Source: Methylococcaceae bacterium (GTDB taxonomy: Bacteria > Pseudomonadota > Gammaproteobacteria > Methylococcales > Methylomonadaceae). Taken from it: a DNA stretch of 13,685 nucleotides. Below are positions 1 to 6,744 of the stretch, one piece after another. The translations under genes and the position numbers were made by a program. Position 1 is the stretch's first letter. Each line of letters opens with the position of its first letter. The notes below the pieces were generated by a model. That model searched no databases, was not told the DNA's origin, and was given only the letters and a program-made list of their open reading frames with translations. The stretch is from contig JAUYMX010000323.1 in the NCBI GenBank assembly GCA_030699345.1, positions 1 through 13,685 on the forward strand, written 5' to 3'.

Positions 1-1
1 A

Positions 2-142
2 GAGATGGTAATGCCTGGTGATAATATTTCTGTAAAAGTAAAGCTTATATCGCCTATTGCGATGGAAGATGGTCTGCGCTTTGCTATTCGCGAAGGTGGG
101 CGTACAGTTGGTGCTGGCGTTGTGGCTTCAATAATTGAGTAG
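2..142 (+). CDS. tuf: Elongation factor Tu, C-terminal end (partial)
   Basis: This is the last 46 residues of EF-Tu plus the TAG stop; the 5' part lies outside the window. EF-Tu is the GTPase that carries aminoacyl-tRNA to the ribosomal A site. The visible part is the end of beta-barrel domain 3, with the family's EMVMPGDN, GLRFAIREGG and RTVGAGVV motifs in the expected order and spacing. The stop is followed after only 5 nt by rpsJ. This is the str-operon tuf joined directly to the S10 block, unlike E. coli, where the tufA and rpsJ transcription units are separated by a regulated promoter and leader. It ends ...ASIIE, where E. coli ends in a Val-Leu-Gly tail. The identity is certain; whether a second tuf copy exists elsewhere cannot be seen here. 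Confidence 0.97.
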   Translation, partial: EMVMPGDNISVKVKLISPIAMEDGLRFAIREGGRTVGAGVVASIIE

Positions 143-147
143 ATAAT

Positions 148-459
148 ATGTCCAGTCAAACTATAAGAATTCGATTGAAATCATTCGATCATAAATTAAT
201 TGATCAATCTGCTGGTGAGATAGTTGAAACAGCGAGACGGACAGGTGCTCAAATAAAAGGTCCAATACCGTTGCCAACAAAAATAGAGCGTTTTACTATA
301 TTAATCTCGCCACATGTGAATAAAGATGCACGTGATCAGTATGAGCTTAGAACTTACAAGCGATTGTTAGATATAGTAGAACCAACTGAAAAGACTGTTG
401 ACGCGTTGATGAAATTGGATCTTGCGGCTGGCGTTGATGTTCAAATAAAGTTAAATTAA
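148..459 (+). CDS. rpsJ: 30S ribosomal protein S10 (NusE)
   Basis: S10 is a 30S head protein. In the family it is also NusE, the NusB partner in transcription antitermination and a link to NusG. The product is 103 residues, the same length as E. coli S10. It has the IRIRLKSFDH start, the GPIPLPTK segment of the extended ribosome-penetrating loop (about residues 38-45), the SPHVNKDARDQYELRTYKR signature (about 54-72) and the VDALMKLDLAAGVDVQI end. The ATG fits the family start exactly. No good Shine-Dalgarno sequence is visible in the 5 nt after the tuf stop, so initiation probably relies on coupling to tuf translation (inference). It is the first gene of the S10 block and has no leader of its own. 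Confidence 0.98.
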   Translation: MSSQTIRIRLKSFDHKLIDQSAGEIVETARRTGAQIKGPIPLPTKIERFTILISPHVNKDARDQYELRTYKRLLDIVEPTEKTVDALMKLDLAAGVDVQIKLN

Positions 460-477
460 ATATAGAGGGATTGGCAG

Positions 478-1128
478 ATGTCAATAGGTCTTATAGGTCG
501 AAAGTCAGGTATGACTAGGATCTTTACTGAAGATGGAACCTCGGTTCCAGTAACTGTTATTGAAGTTGAAATAAATAGAATAACTCAGGTTAAAACGCTG
601 GAAAAAGATGGGTATAGTTCAATTCAGGTAACTGTTGGTGAAAAAAAGCCTGGCACGTTAAATAAGGCTATTGCTGGACATTATATCTCTGCTAACGTAC
701 CAGCAGGACGAGGTCTGTGGGAGTTTAGGCTGGATTCGCCAGATGACGCCGTTAAAGAAATAGGCACAACATTGGAGCTTGATTTATTCTCTATAGGTCA
801 GCGCGTAGACGTTTCGGGAAAAAGTATTGGTAAAGGATTTGCTGGTGGTGTCAAGAGGCATCATTTTAGTATGCAAGATGCTACGCATGGAAACTCGCTT
901 TCTCATAGGGTTTTGGGTTCAATCGGTATGTGCCAAACTCCAGGGCGAGTTTTCAAAGGAAAGAAAATGGCAGGGCATTTGGGGGCTGTAAAAAGAACAG
1001 TTCAAAATTTGACAATACATGCAATTGACTTGGAGAGAAATCTTATTCTAGTTAAGGGAGCGGTTCCTGGTGCAAAAGGTGGAGATTTGATTATTACTCC
1101 AGCAATAAAACAAAAAAACAAAGGTTAA
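478..1128 (+). CDS. rplC: 50S ribosomal protein L3
   Basis: L3 is an early-assembly 50S protein whose long loop reaches toward the peptidyl transferase centre. The product is 216 residues, a few more than the 209 of E. coli, with the GLIGRKSGMTRIF start, AGRGLWEFRL (about 76-85), SIGKGFAGGVKRHHF (about 116-130), HGNSLSHR (about 137-144) and QTPGRVFKGKKMAGH (about 153-167). Gln153 aligns with E. coli Gln150, the residue methylated by PrmB. The two loop residues before it are Met-Cys (151-152), whereas E. coli has Gln-Asn at that point. A GAGGGA ribosome binding site at 465-470 is 7 nt upstream of the ATG. rplD follows after 3 nt. Confidence 0.98.
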   Translation: MSIGLIGRKSGMTRIFTEDGTSVPVTVIEVEINRITQVKTLEKDGYSSIQVTVGEKKPGTLNKAIAGHYISANVPAGRGLWEFRLDSPDDAVKEIGTTLELDLFSIGQRVDVSGKSIGKGFAGGVKRHHFSMQDATHGNSLSHRVLGSIGMCQTPGRVFKGKKMAGHLGAVKRTVQNLTIHAIDLERNLILVKGAVPGAKGGDLIITPAIKQKNKG

Positions 1129-1131
1129 GCT

Positions 1132-1758
1132 ATGGGTTTGCAAATACCAGCTTTAAATATAAAAGATTTAAGTGTGGCTAGTAGTGTTATTGCTTCGGAG
1201 GAGATTTTTGGAAAGCCATTTAATGAGACACTGGTTCATCAGTTAGTAACGAAGTATTTGGCGGGTAGTCGTGCAGGCACAAAAGCACAGAAAACCAGGT
1301 CGGATGTAAGTGGTGGTGGTGCAAAGCCATGGCGTCAAAAAGGAACAGGTCGTGCAAGATCGGGCACAACTCGTAGCCCAGTATGGAGAACAGGTGGTGT
1401 TGCTTTTGCTGCTCGCCCAAGAAACTATGACCAAAAGTTAAACAGAAAGATGTTTCGTATTGGTTTGGTTTCTATACTTTCTGAGTTACTAAGGCAAGAC
1501 AGATTGGTAGTGATTGATAGTTTAAGTCTTGAGTCGGCAAAGACTAAAGAATTGAGCTTGAAAATTAAAAAATTTGAGGCGGCTAGAAGTGTTTTGATCG
1601 TTGATGTAATAGATGATAATTTAGCGCTAGCATCTAGAAATATTACTAGTTTAAATGTTCTTGAAGTTAATAATTTAAACCCGGTGTTATTAGTTGGAGC
1701 GGATAAAGTTATAATAACCGAAGATGCTTTGAGGCAATTAGAAGAGCGTTTAGTATGA
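1132..1758 (+). CDS. rplD: 50S ribosomal protein L4
   Basis: L4 lines the 50S exit tunnel with an extended loop and, in E. coli, is also the repressor of the S10 operon. The product is 208 residues, with about seven extra at the N-terminus compared with E. coli (201). The tunnel loop lies at about residues 48-98, rich in Gly, Arg and Lys, and includes KPWRQKGTGRARSG. Lys70 there aligns with E. coli Lys63, the classical macrolide-resistance site, and is wild type. The globular part includes ILSELLRQDRLVV. A purine-rich AAAGG at the end of rplC precedes the ATG. The TGA stop overlaps the ATG of rplW, which suggests coupled translation. Whether this L4 keeps the repressor function is unknown, since no E. 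coli-like S10 leader is present. Confidence 0.98.
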   Translation: MGLQIPALNIKDLSVASSVIASEEIFGKPFNETLVHQLVTKYLAGSRAGTKAQKTRSDVSGGGAKPWRQKGTGRARSGTTRSPVWRTGGVAFAARPRNYDQKLNRKMFRIGLVSILSELLRQDRLVVIDSLSLESAKTKELSLKIKKFEAARSVLIVDVIDDNLALASRNITSLNVLEVNNLNPVLLVGADKVIITEDALRQLEERLV

Positions 1759-2054
1759 GCATAAATTTATATAAATTAGCGGGCGTTATTGAGGCTCCAA
1801 TAATTTCAGAAAAGAGCACAACAGGCGCAGAAAAAAACAAATGCTTTGCATTTAAGGTGCGGCAATCGGCTACAAAGAAAGAAGTCAAGTCGTCAGTTGA
1901 ATTAATGTTTAAAGTTGAAGTTGATTCCGTTAGAGTTCTTAATGTTTCTGGAAAGAAAAAGAAAGTTGGTCGCTCTTTCGGTAAAAGATCAGATTGGAAG
2001 AAAGCTTATGTTAAGCTAAAATCTGGATATGATATAGAGTTCACATTTGCTTAA
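1755..2054 (+). CDS. rplW: 50S ribosomal protein L23
   Basis: L23 sits at the mouth of the 50S exit tunnel. In bacteria it is the docking point for trigger factor and part of the site for SRP. The product is 99 residues, close to the usual 100, with the early APIISEKST motif (about 14-22), the AFKVRQSATKKEVKSSVE segment (about 31-48), the basic KKKKVGRSFGKRSDWKKAYV extension (about 67-86) and the closing hydrophobic strand. Glu18 in IISEKS corresponds to the conserved acidic residue that contacts trigger factor (inference from alignment by eye). Its ATG overlaps the rplD stop (ATGA), so it is probably translated by reinitiation. Confidence 0.98.
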   Translation: MSINLYKLAGVIEAPIISEKSTTGAEKNKCFAFKVRQSATKKEVKSSVELMFKVEVDSVRVLNVSGKKKKVGRSFGKRSDWKKAYVKLKSGYDIEFTFA

Positions 2055-2089
2055 TGTGATAAATTAAAAACCAATAGGAAACGGTAAAA

Positions 2090-2914
2090 ATGACTATTGT
2101 AAAGTCTAAACCAACATCTCCAGGTTCGCGATTTGTTGTTCGTGTTAAAACTGAAGAGTTATATAAGGGGAGGCCTTATTCTCCTTTAGTGAGTAAGCTC
2201 AGTAAAAGCGGTGGCAGAAATAACAACGGTAGAATCACAACTAGGCATGTTGGTGGCGGGCATAAACAAAGCTATCGCATTATCGATTTTAAAAGAGATA
2301 AGGACATTCCCGGAATAGTTGAAAGATTAGAGTATGATCCAAATAGGACAGCGAATATAGCACTTATACTATTTAAAGATGGCGAGCGTAGATATATAAT
2401 AGCTCCTAAAGGACTTAGTGTTGGGCAAGAAGTTTTTTCATCTGATGCTGTTCCTGTAAAGGTAGGGAATTGTATGCCCCTTAGAAACATCCCTATGGGT
2501 ACGATTTTACATTGTGTTGAGTTGAAGCCTGGAAAAGGAGCGCAAATAGCAAGAAGTGCAGGAACATCAGTTCAGTTAGTGGCTAGAGATGGTGCTCATG
2601 CAACTTTAAGGTTGCGGTCTGGAGAAATGAGGAAAGTTTTATCAGAATGCCGTGCTGTTATAGGGGAGGTATCTAATTCTGAGCATAGCCTTATATCTCT
2701 AGGTAAAGCAGGCGCAAAAAGATGGAGAGGTGTAAGGCCGACCGTCCGTGGTGTTGTTATGAATCCCGTTGATCATCCACATGGTGGTGGTGAAGGTAGG
2801 ACATCTGGTGGGCGGCATCCTGTTTCTCCTTGGGGTGTGCCTACAAAAGGATATAAAACAAGAAAAAATAAGCGAACTGACAATATGATTGTTAGGCGTC
2901 GTAAGCAGAAATAG
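2090..2914 (+). CDS. rplB: 50S ribosomal protein L2
   Basis: L2 binds 23S rRNA near the peptidyl transferase centre and is needed for subunit association. It is one of the most conserved ribosomal proteins. The product is 274 residues (E. coli 273), with an N-terminal extension carrying KSGGRNNNGRITTRH (about 39-53), GGGHKQSYRIIDFKR (about 55-69), the barrel core with RLEYDPNRTANIAL (about 79-92), GAKRWRGVRPTVRG (about 208-221) and the MNPVDHPHGGGEGR motif (about 224-237). His229 falls at the same number as the E. coli histidine studied for its closeness to the active site. The C-terminus is strongly basic (RRRKQK). The 35-nt gap before it carries AGGA at 2076-2079. No gene is missing between rplW and rplB. 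Confidence 0.98.
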   Translation: MTIVKSKPTSPGSRFVVRVKTEELYKGRPYSPLVSKLSKSGGRNNNGRITTRHVGGGHKQSYRIIDFKRDKDIPGIVERLEYDPNRTANIALILFKDGERRYIIAPKGLSVGQEVFSSDAVPVKVGNCMPLRNIPMGTILHCVELKPGKGAQIARSAGTSVQLVARDGAHATLRLRSGEMRKVLSECRAVIGEVSNSEHSLISLGKAGAKRWRGVRPTVRGVVMNPVDHPHGGGEGRTSGGRHPVSPWGVPTKGYKTRKNKRTDNMIVRRRKQK

Positions 2915-2916
2915 TT

Positions 2917-2922
2917 AAGGAG
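2917..2922 (+). promoter_or_regulatory. Ribosome binding site for rpsS (fixes the GTG start)
   Basis: AAGGAG, a full-strength Shine-Dalgarno hexamer, lies between the rplB stop and the GTG at 2928, with 5 nt spacing. It confirms GTG as the S19 start. Confidence 0.8.
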
Positions 2923-2927
2923 TTATT

Positions 2928-3203
2928 GTGCCGCGTTCAATTAAAAAAGGTCCTTTTATTGATCATCATTTATTGAAAAAAATAGAAGATGCGTTAACTA
3001 GCAATAGTAAAAAACCTATCAAGACATGGTCAAGAAGATCTATGATTATTCCTGACATGTTAGGTCTTACCATAGCTGTGCATAATGGTAGATTGCATAT
3101 ACCTGTTCTTGTTTCTGAAAATATGGTTGGTCATAAATTAGGTGAGTTTGCTCCAACAAGAACCTACAAGGGTCATGTTGCTGATAAAAAATCTGGAAGG
3201 TAA
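2928..3203 (+). CDS. rpsS: 30S ribosomal protein S19 (GTG start)
   Basis: S19 is a 30S head protein near the A-site finger that pairs with S13 and takes part in intersubunit bridges. The product is 91 residues (E. coli 92), with the PRSIKKGPF start, KTWSRRSMIIPDMLG (about 33-47), IAVHNGRLHIPV (about 49-60) and the C-terminal GHKLGEFAPTRTYKGH segment (about 128 bases before the stop onward), which is the family signature. The start is GTG: no in-frame ATG gives the family N-terminus, and a strong AAGGAG at 2917-2922 sits 5 nt upstream. rplV begins 2 nt after the stop. Confidence 0.97.
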   Translation: MPRSIKKGPFIDHHLLKKIEDALTSNSKKPIKTWSRRSMIIPDMLGLTIAVHNGRLHIPVLVSENMVGHKLGEFAPTRTYKGHVADKKSGR

Positions 3204-3205
3204 TC

Positions 3206-3544
3206 ATGGTGAGTGTTTCTGCGAAATTAAATAATGCTCCACTTTCTGCTCAAAAGGCAAGGCTTGTCGGTGATCAAATACGTAATTTGACAGTTGACAA
3301 AGCTTTGAATACATTGACTTTTAGTACTAAAAAAGCATCTGCAATTATAAAAAAGCTTCTTGAATCTGCTGTTGCAAATGCAGAGCACAACGATGGTCTG
3401 GATATAGATGACTTAAAAGTGTCCACGGTCTTTGTTAATGAAGGCGTGACTATGAAGAGATTTAAGGCAAGAGCTAAAGGACGTGCGAACCATATTCTTA
3501 AAAGAACCTGCCATATTACAATTACAGTATCAGAAGTCGAGTAG
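3206..3544 (+). CDS. rplV: 50S ribosomal protein L22
   Basis: L22 is a 50S protein whose beta-hairpin lines the exit tunnel opposite L4 and contacts macrolides and stalling peptides. The product is 112 residues (E. coli 110), with an alpha-helical globular part containing LSAQKARLVGDQIR (about 13-26) and SAVANAEHN (about 54-62). The hairpin (about 76-105) contains EGVTMKRFKARAKGRA. Met83-Lys84-Arg85 matches the E. coli residues 82-84 whose deletion gives erythromycin resistance, so this is a wild-type loop. The start is only 2 nt after rpsS; its ribosome binding site (GGAAGG, 3195-3200) lies in the last codons of rpsS. Confidence 0.98.
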   Translation: MVSVSAKLNNAPLSAQKARLVGDQIRNLTVDKALNTLTFSTKKASAIIKKLLESAVANAEHNDGLDIDDLKVSTVFVNEGVTMKRFKARAKGRANHILKRTCHITITVSEVE

Positions 3545-3554
3545 GGGTTAGAAA

Positions 3555-4226
3555 ATGGGTCAAAAAGTACATCCAATAGGCATTCGTTTAGGAATAGTTA
3601 AAGATTGGAATTCTAGGTGGTATGCGAGTTCACAAGATTATGCGTCTTTTTTACACCAAGATTTGCTGGTAAGGTCTTTTATAAAAAAGAAGCTATCCCA
3701 TGCATCGGTAAGTAAAATTCAAATAAACCGCCCAGCAAATAATGCCCATATTACAATACACACTGCACGTCCAGGTATTGTTATTGGGAAAAAAGGTGAA
3801 GACATTGATGGGTTAAGACAAGAAATTTCTAAAATTATGGGAATTCCTGTTCAGTTAAATATCGAAGAAATAAGAAAGCCTGAGCTTGATGCTCAGTTAG
3901 TTGCAGAAAGTATAGCGCAGCAACTTGAGAAGCGAATAATGTATCGTCGTGCAATGAAGCGTGCTGTTACTAATACTATGCGCTTGGGTGCGGAAGGTGT
4001 GAAAATAAACGTCGGTGGTCGACTGAATGGAGCTGAGATCGCAAGGAGTGAGTGGTATAGAGAGGGGCGCGTTCCTCTCCATACACTGAGAGCAGATATT
4101 GATTATGCGACTGCAGAAGCAAATACAACCTACGGAATTATAGGTATTAAAGTGTGGATATTTAAAGGTGAAGTGTTTGATATTGACGCTCATGTGGCGT
4201 CTGTTAATTCTGAATCAAAGAAATAG
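3555..4226 (+). CDS. rpsC: 30S ribosomal protein S3
   Basis: S3 is a 30S head protein at the mRNA entry channel that contributes to mRNA helicase activity. The product is 223 residues, shorter than the 233 of E. coli because the variable C-terminal tail is short. The N-terminal part starts GQKVHPIGIRLGI. A type II KH domain follows, with the GxxG loop GKKG at 78-81 in the motif RPGIVIGKKGEDID. The C-terminal domain includes RRAMKRAVTNTMRLGAEGVKI (roughly 131-152) and the NGAEIARSEWYREGRVPLHTLRA signature (roughly 158-180). A purine-rich AGGGG precedes the ATG, about 10 nt downstream of the rplV stop. It is complete. Confidence 0.98.
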   Translation: MGQKVHPIGIRLGIVKDWNSRWYASSQDYASFLHQDLLVRSFIKKKLSHASVSKIQINRPANNAHITIHTARPGIVIGKKGEDIDGLRQEISKIMGIPVQLNIEEIRKPELDAQLVAESIAQQLEKRIMYRRAMKRAVTNTMRLGAEGVKINVGGRLNGAEIARSEWYREGRVPLHTLRADIDYATAEANTTYGIIGIKVWIFKGEVFDIDAHVASVNSESKK

Positions 4227-4243
4227 TTGAAGGGAATAAAAAA

Positions 4244-4657
4244 ATGCTTCAACCAAAAAGAACTAAATTCCGTAAGCAACATAAGGGCAGAAATAACGGA
4301 ACTGCCGTAAAAGGTTCCTCTGTCAGTTTTGGCGAGTATGGTTTGAAATCAATAAGCAGAGGTCGCTTGACGGCTCGTCAAATTGAGTCAGCTAGGCGTG
4401 CTATCACTAGGCATGTTAAGCGTGGTGGTAAAATCTGGATAAGAATTTTTCCTGACAAGCCGATAACCAAAAAGCCATTAGAAGTTCGTATGGGTAAAGG
4501 AAAGGGAAGTGTAGAATATTGGGTTGCTCAGATAAGACCTGGTACAATGCTATATGAAATACAAGGTGTTTCAGAGGATTTGGCAAGGGAAGCATTTTCT
4601 CTTGCTGCTGCAAAACTACCATTAAAAACACTATTTACTGCGCGGACAATAATGTAA
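4244..4657 (+). CDS. rplP: 50S ribosomal protein L16
   Basis: L16 is a late-assembly 50S protein near the A and P tRNA elbows. The product is 137 residues (E. coli 136), with MLQPKRTKFRKQHKGRN at the start, GRLTARQIESARRAITR (about 40-56), KIWIRIFPDKPITKKP (about 63-78) and VRMGKGKGSVEYWV (about 81-94). Arg82 aligns with E. coli Arg81, the residue hydroxylated by the oxygenase YcfD/RoxA, so the target site is kept. Whether the enzyme is present cannot be seen. The TAA stop shares one base with the rpmC ATG (TAATG), a typical reinitiation junction. Confidence 0.98.
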   Translation: MLQPKRTKFRKQHKGRNNGTAVKGSSVSFGEYGLKSISRGRLTARQIESARRAITRHVKRGGKIWIRIFPDKPITKKPLEVRMGKGKGSVEYWVAQIRPGTMLYEIQGVSEDLAREAFSLAAAKLPLKTLFTARTIM

Positions 4658-4848
4658 TGAATGTTAAAGAACTACGTAATAAATCAGACGAAGAGCTTAA
4701 ATTAATTTTATTGGATCTTTCTCGTGAGCATTTTAATTTACGTGTGCAGAAGGCAACTGCGCAGTTAACAAAAACACATTTAATTAAGAAAACTAAGCGC
4801 AACGTCGCAAGGGTTTTAACTGTATTAACTGAAAAAGTGAGGGTGTAA
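4657..4848 (+). CDS. rpmC: 50S ribosomal protein L29
   Basis: L29 is a small two-helix 50S protein beside L23 at the tunnel exit, part of the docking area for trigger factor and SRP. The product is 63 residues, the same as E. coli, with the LRNKSDEELK start (about 6-15), a first helix running to LLDLSREHFNLRVQKATAQL (about 18-37) and a second helix with RNVARVLTVL (about 49-58). It overlaps rplP upstream and rpsQ downstream by one base each (TAATG both times), so three proteins are probably made by stop-start reinitiation. Small size and moderate conservation make single-gene recognition weaker, but position and motifs together leave no doubt. Confidence 0.97.
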   Translation: MNVKELRNKSDEELKLILLDLSREHFNLRVQKATAQLTKTHLIKKTKRNVARVLTVLTEKVRV

Positions 4849-5111
4849 TGGTTGAGAATGTTGTAAATATCAGAACTGTTACAGGTACTGTTGTAAGTAA
4901 TAAAATGGAAAAAACAATCACGGTACTTGTTAATCGTGTAACAAAACACCCTGTTTATGGAAAGTATATAAAACGATCTTCTAAGTTACTAGCTCACGAT
5001 GAGCATAATGTATGCAAAGAAGGCGATTTGGTTTCAATTACTTCATGCAGACCTTTGTCTAAAAACAAAACCTTCAAGTTAGTTGAGGTTTTGGTTAATG
5101 CTGATAGATAG
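4848..5111 (+). CDS. rpsQ: 30S ribosomal protein S17
   Basis: S17 is an OB-fold protein that binds 16S rRNA early in assembly of the 30S body. The product is 87 residues (E. coli 84), with a slightly longer, less conserved N-terminus (MVENVVNIR). The OB-fold core contains TGTVVSNKMEKTITVLV (about 12-28), KHPVYGKYIKRSSKLLAHDE (about 33-52), the EGDLVSI turn (about 58-64) and the CRPLSKNKTFKLVEVL signature (about 67-82). It is the last gene of the S10 block. A 33-nt gap follows before rplN, where the spc block begins. No terminator hairpin or clear promoter is visible in that gap, so transcription probably reads through. Confidence 0.98.
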   Translation: MVENVVNIRTVTGTVVSNKMEKTITVLVNRVTKHPVYGKYIKRSSKLLAHDEHNVCKEGDLVSITSCRPLSKNKTFKLVEVLVNADR

Positions 5112-5144
5112 AGTAACTTCAAAGAATATATTTAGGAATTAATC

Positions 5145-5513
5145 ATGATTCAGATGCAAACTAATCTTGAAGTTGCTGACAATAGCGGCGCTAAAAAGGT
5201 AATGTGTATCAAAGTTTTGGGTGGGTCTCATAGGCGTTATGCTGGGATTGGCGATATAATAAAAGTTAGTATTAAAGATGCAATACCTAGGGGAAGGGTA
5301 AAAAAAGGTGACGTTTATAATGCTCTGGTTGTTAGGACGCGGAAAGGAGTAAGAAGGTCAGACGGTTCTGTTATCCGATTTGATGGAAATGCTGCGGTTA
5401 TATTAAATAATAATTTGCAGCCTATTGGCACGCGAATTTTTGGCCCGGTTACTCGTGAATTAAGAGGGGAAAAATTCATGAAAATTATTTCTTTGGCCCC
5501 AGAGGTTTTATAG
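5145..5513 (+). CDS. rplN: 50S ribosomal protein L14
   Basis: L14 is a 50S interface protein forming bridges to 16S rRNA; it is the known docking site of the silencing factor RsfS. The product is 122 residues, one shorter than E. coli L14 because the loop before QPIGTRIFGPV (about 98-108) loses a residue. Conserved parts are LEVADNSGAKKVMCIKVLGG (about 8-27), RRYAGIGDII (about 30-39), PRGRVKKGDV (about 49-58) and VTRELRGEKFMKIISLAPEV at the end. The start MIQMQTNLEV agrees with the family, and AGGAA upstream serves as the ribosome binding site. It is the first gene of the spc block. Confidence 0.98.
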   Translation: MIQMQTNLEVADNSGAKKVMCIKVLGGSHRRYAGIGDIIKVSIKDAIPRGRVKKGDVYNALVVRTRKGVRRSDGSVIRFDGNAAVILNNNLQPIGTRIFGPVTRELRGEKFMKIISLAPEVL

Positions 5514-5521
5514 GTAACCTT

Positions 5522-5839
5522 ATGCAAAAAATAAGAAAAGGCGATGATGTGGTTGTCATTGCCGGAAAAGATAAAGGAAAGTCAGGTAGGGTCTCTAAAA
5601 TACTTGCTTCTGGAAAAGTCCTGGTTGATGGAATAAATCAATATAAAAAAACTCAAAAATCTAACCCTAATTCAGGTGTCTCTGGCGGGATAGTGACAAT
5701 AGAGTTACCTATAGATATATCCAATGTTGGCTTGTATAATCCGATAACAAAAAAGCCGGATCGTGTTGGGTTTAGATTCCTAGAAAATGGTACTAAGGTA
5801 AGATTTTTTAAGTCAACTAATGAAGTTGTTGATGTTTAA
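5522..5839 (+). CDS. rplX: 50S ribosomal protein L24
   Basis: L24 is an assembly-initiator protein of the 50S subunit that binds the 5' part of 23S rRNA and reaches the tunnel exit. The product is 105 residues (E. coli 104). An N-terminal KOW motif is visible at about residues 5-31 (KGDDVVVIAGKDKGKSGRV, then KIL), followed by GINQYKKTQKSNPNSGVSGG (about 38-57) and the C-terminal NPITKKPDRVGFRF segment (about 77-90). The ATG is 8 nt after the rplN stop, with no strong Shine-Dalgarno sequence beyond a TAGGTA at the junction. rplE follows 14 nt later. In E. coli the S8 repressor site lies at this rplX/rplE junction; I could not recognise it here. Confidence 0.98.
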   Translation: MQKIRKGDDVVVIAGKDKGKSGRVSKILASGKVLVDGINQYKKTQKSNPNSGVSGGIVTIELPIDISNVGLYNPITKKPDRVGFRFLENGTKVRFFKSTNEVVDV

Positions 5840-5853
5840 GGTTATATGAAATC

Positions 5854-6393
5854 ATGGCTAGATTAAAAAAAGAATATAGAGAAAAGATATTGCCTGCTTT
5901 GCTGGATCAGTTTTCGTACAAATCCGTTATGCAAGCACCTCGAATTACCAAGATAACGTTAAATATGGGTGTTGGTGAAGCTGTTGCCGACAAAAAATCT
6001 TTACAATCTGCTCTCAGTGATATGGAGAAAATATCTGGGCAGAAGCCTATCGTTACTCTGGCAAGAAAGTCAATTGCTGGCTTTAAAATTAGAGACGACA
6101 TGCCAATAGGATGTAAAGTTACCCTTCGTAGTGATAGAATGTACGAATTTTTAGACAGGTTAATTAATATCTCTATACCTCGTATTCGAGATTTTAGAGG
6201 ATTGAGCGCAAAAAGTTTTGATGGTCGTGGTAATTATTCTCTAGGTGTTAAAGAACAAATAATATTTCCTGAAATTGATTATGACAAAATTGATGTTCTG
6301 CGTGGTATGGATATTACTATTACAACAACCGCTCAAACAAATGATGAAGGATTAGCCTTGCTAAAACTTTTTAATTTTCCATTTAAGAGTTAA
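5854..6393 (+). CDS. rplE: 50S ribosomal protein L5
   Basis: L5 binds 5S rRNA in the central protuberance, together with L18 and L25, and touches the P-site tRNA and the S13 head protein. The product is 179 residues, the same as E. coli. Visible motifs are MQAPRITKITLNMGVGEA (about 26-43), ISGQKPIVTLARKSIAGFKIR (about 60-80), PIGCKVTLR (about 85-93), the RIRDFRGLS signature (about 112-120), FDGRGNYSLGVKEQIIFPEI (about 123-142) and a closing LLKLFNFPF. The start MARLKKEYRE is one base-perfect family start, preceded by AAGG at the end of rplX. rpsN follows after 14 nt. Confidence 0.98.
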   Translation: MARLKKEYREKILPALLDQFSYKSVMQAPRITKITLNMGVGEAVADKKSLQSALSDMEKISGQKPIVTLARKSIAGFKIRDDMPIGCKVTLRSDRMYEFLDRLINISIPRIRDFRGLSAKSFDGRGNYSLGVKEQIIFPEIDYDKIDVLRGMDITITTTAQTNDEGLALLKLFNFPFKS

Positions 6394-6407
6394 AGAGCAA
6401 CTTACTT

Positions 6408-6713
6408 ATGGCAAAAAAATCAATGATCGCGCGTGAGTTTAAGCGCAAAAGTTTAGTAAAAAAATTAAGTAATAAGCGTTTAAAGTTAAAAGAGACTATT
6501 AGAGATCCAGGATCTACTTACGATCAGAAAGAAATAGCTCAGCTACAACTTCAGAAAATGCCGAGAGATTCCAGTGTTTCAAGAGTAAGAAATCGTTGTA
6601 ATCTTACAGGTCGTCCGCATGGCTATTATCGGAAATTCGGCTTAAGTAGAAACAAACTAAGAGAAGCCACTATGAGAGGCGATGTACCTGGGCTTGTTAA
6701 GGCAAGTTGGTAG
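6408..6713 (+). CDS. rpsN: 30S ribosomal protein S14 (zinc-free type)
   Basis: S14 is a 30S head protein that binds late in assembly, next to S3, S10 and S19. The product is 101 residues, the same as E. coli. It is the long, zinc-independent form: only one cysteine is present (in VRNRCNLTGRPHGYYRKFGLSR, roughly 59-80), and the paired CxxC motifs of the short zinc form are absent. Other conserved parts are the basic N-terminal helix (AKKSMIAREFKRKSL), the LQKMPRDSS turn (about 48-56) and the closing LREATMRGDVPGLVKASW. Having this form in the spc operon is typical of gammaproteobacteria. The cluster therefore has a zinc-free S14 but a zinc-type L36. Confidence 0.98.
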   Translation: MAKKSMIAREFKRKSLVKKLSNKRLKLKETIRDPGSTYDQKEIAQLQLQKMPRDSSVSRVRNRCNLTGRPHGYYRKFGLSRNKLREATMRGDVPGLVKASW

Positions 6714-6744
6714 TGGTAATTATCTATTGTTTGGAGAATTTTAA

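Noticed and set aside
1220..1434. Minus-strand open frames opposite rplD, and similar ones opposite rplB, rplV, rpsC, rplP, rplF, secY and others
   Set aside because: All lie antisense inside strongly conserved ribosomal genes. Their translations show no recognisable domain and no ribosome binding site or operon context; they are shadow frames.
5800..5880. S8 repressor target at the rplX/rplE junction, as in E. coli
   Set aside because: I looked for the expected stem with its conserved internal loop and did not find a convincing one by eye. A covariance search would be needed, so it is not annotated.
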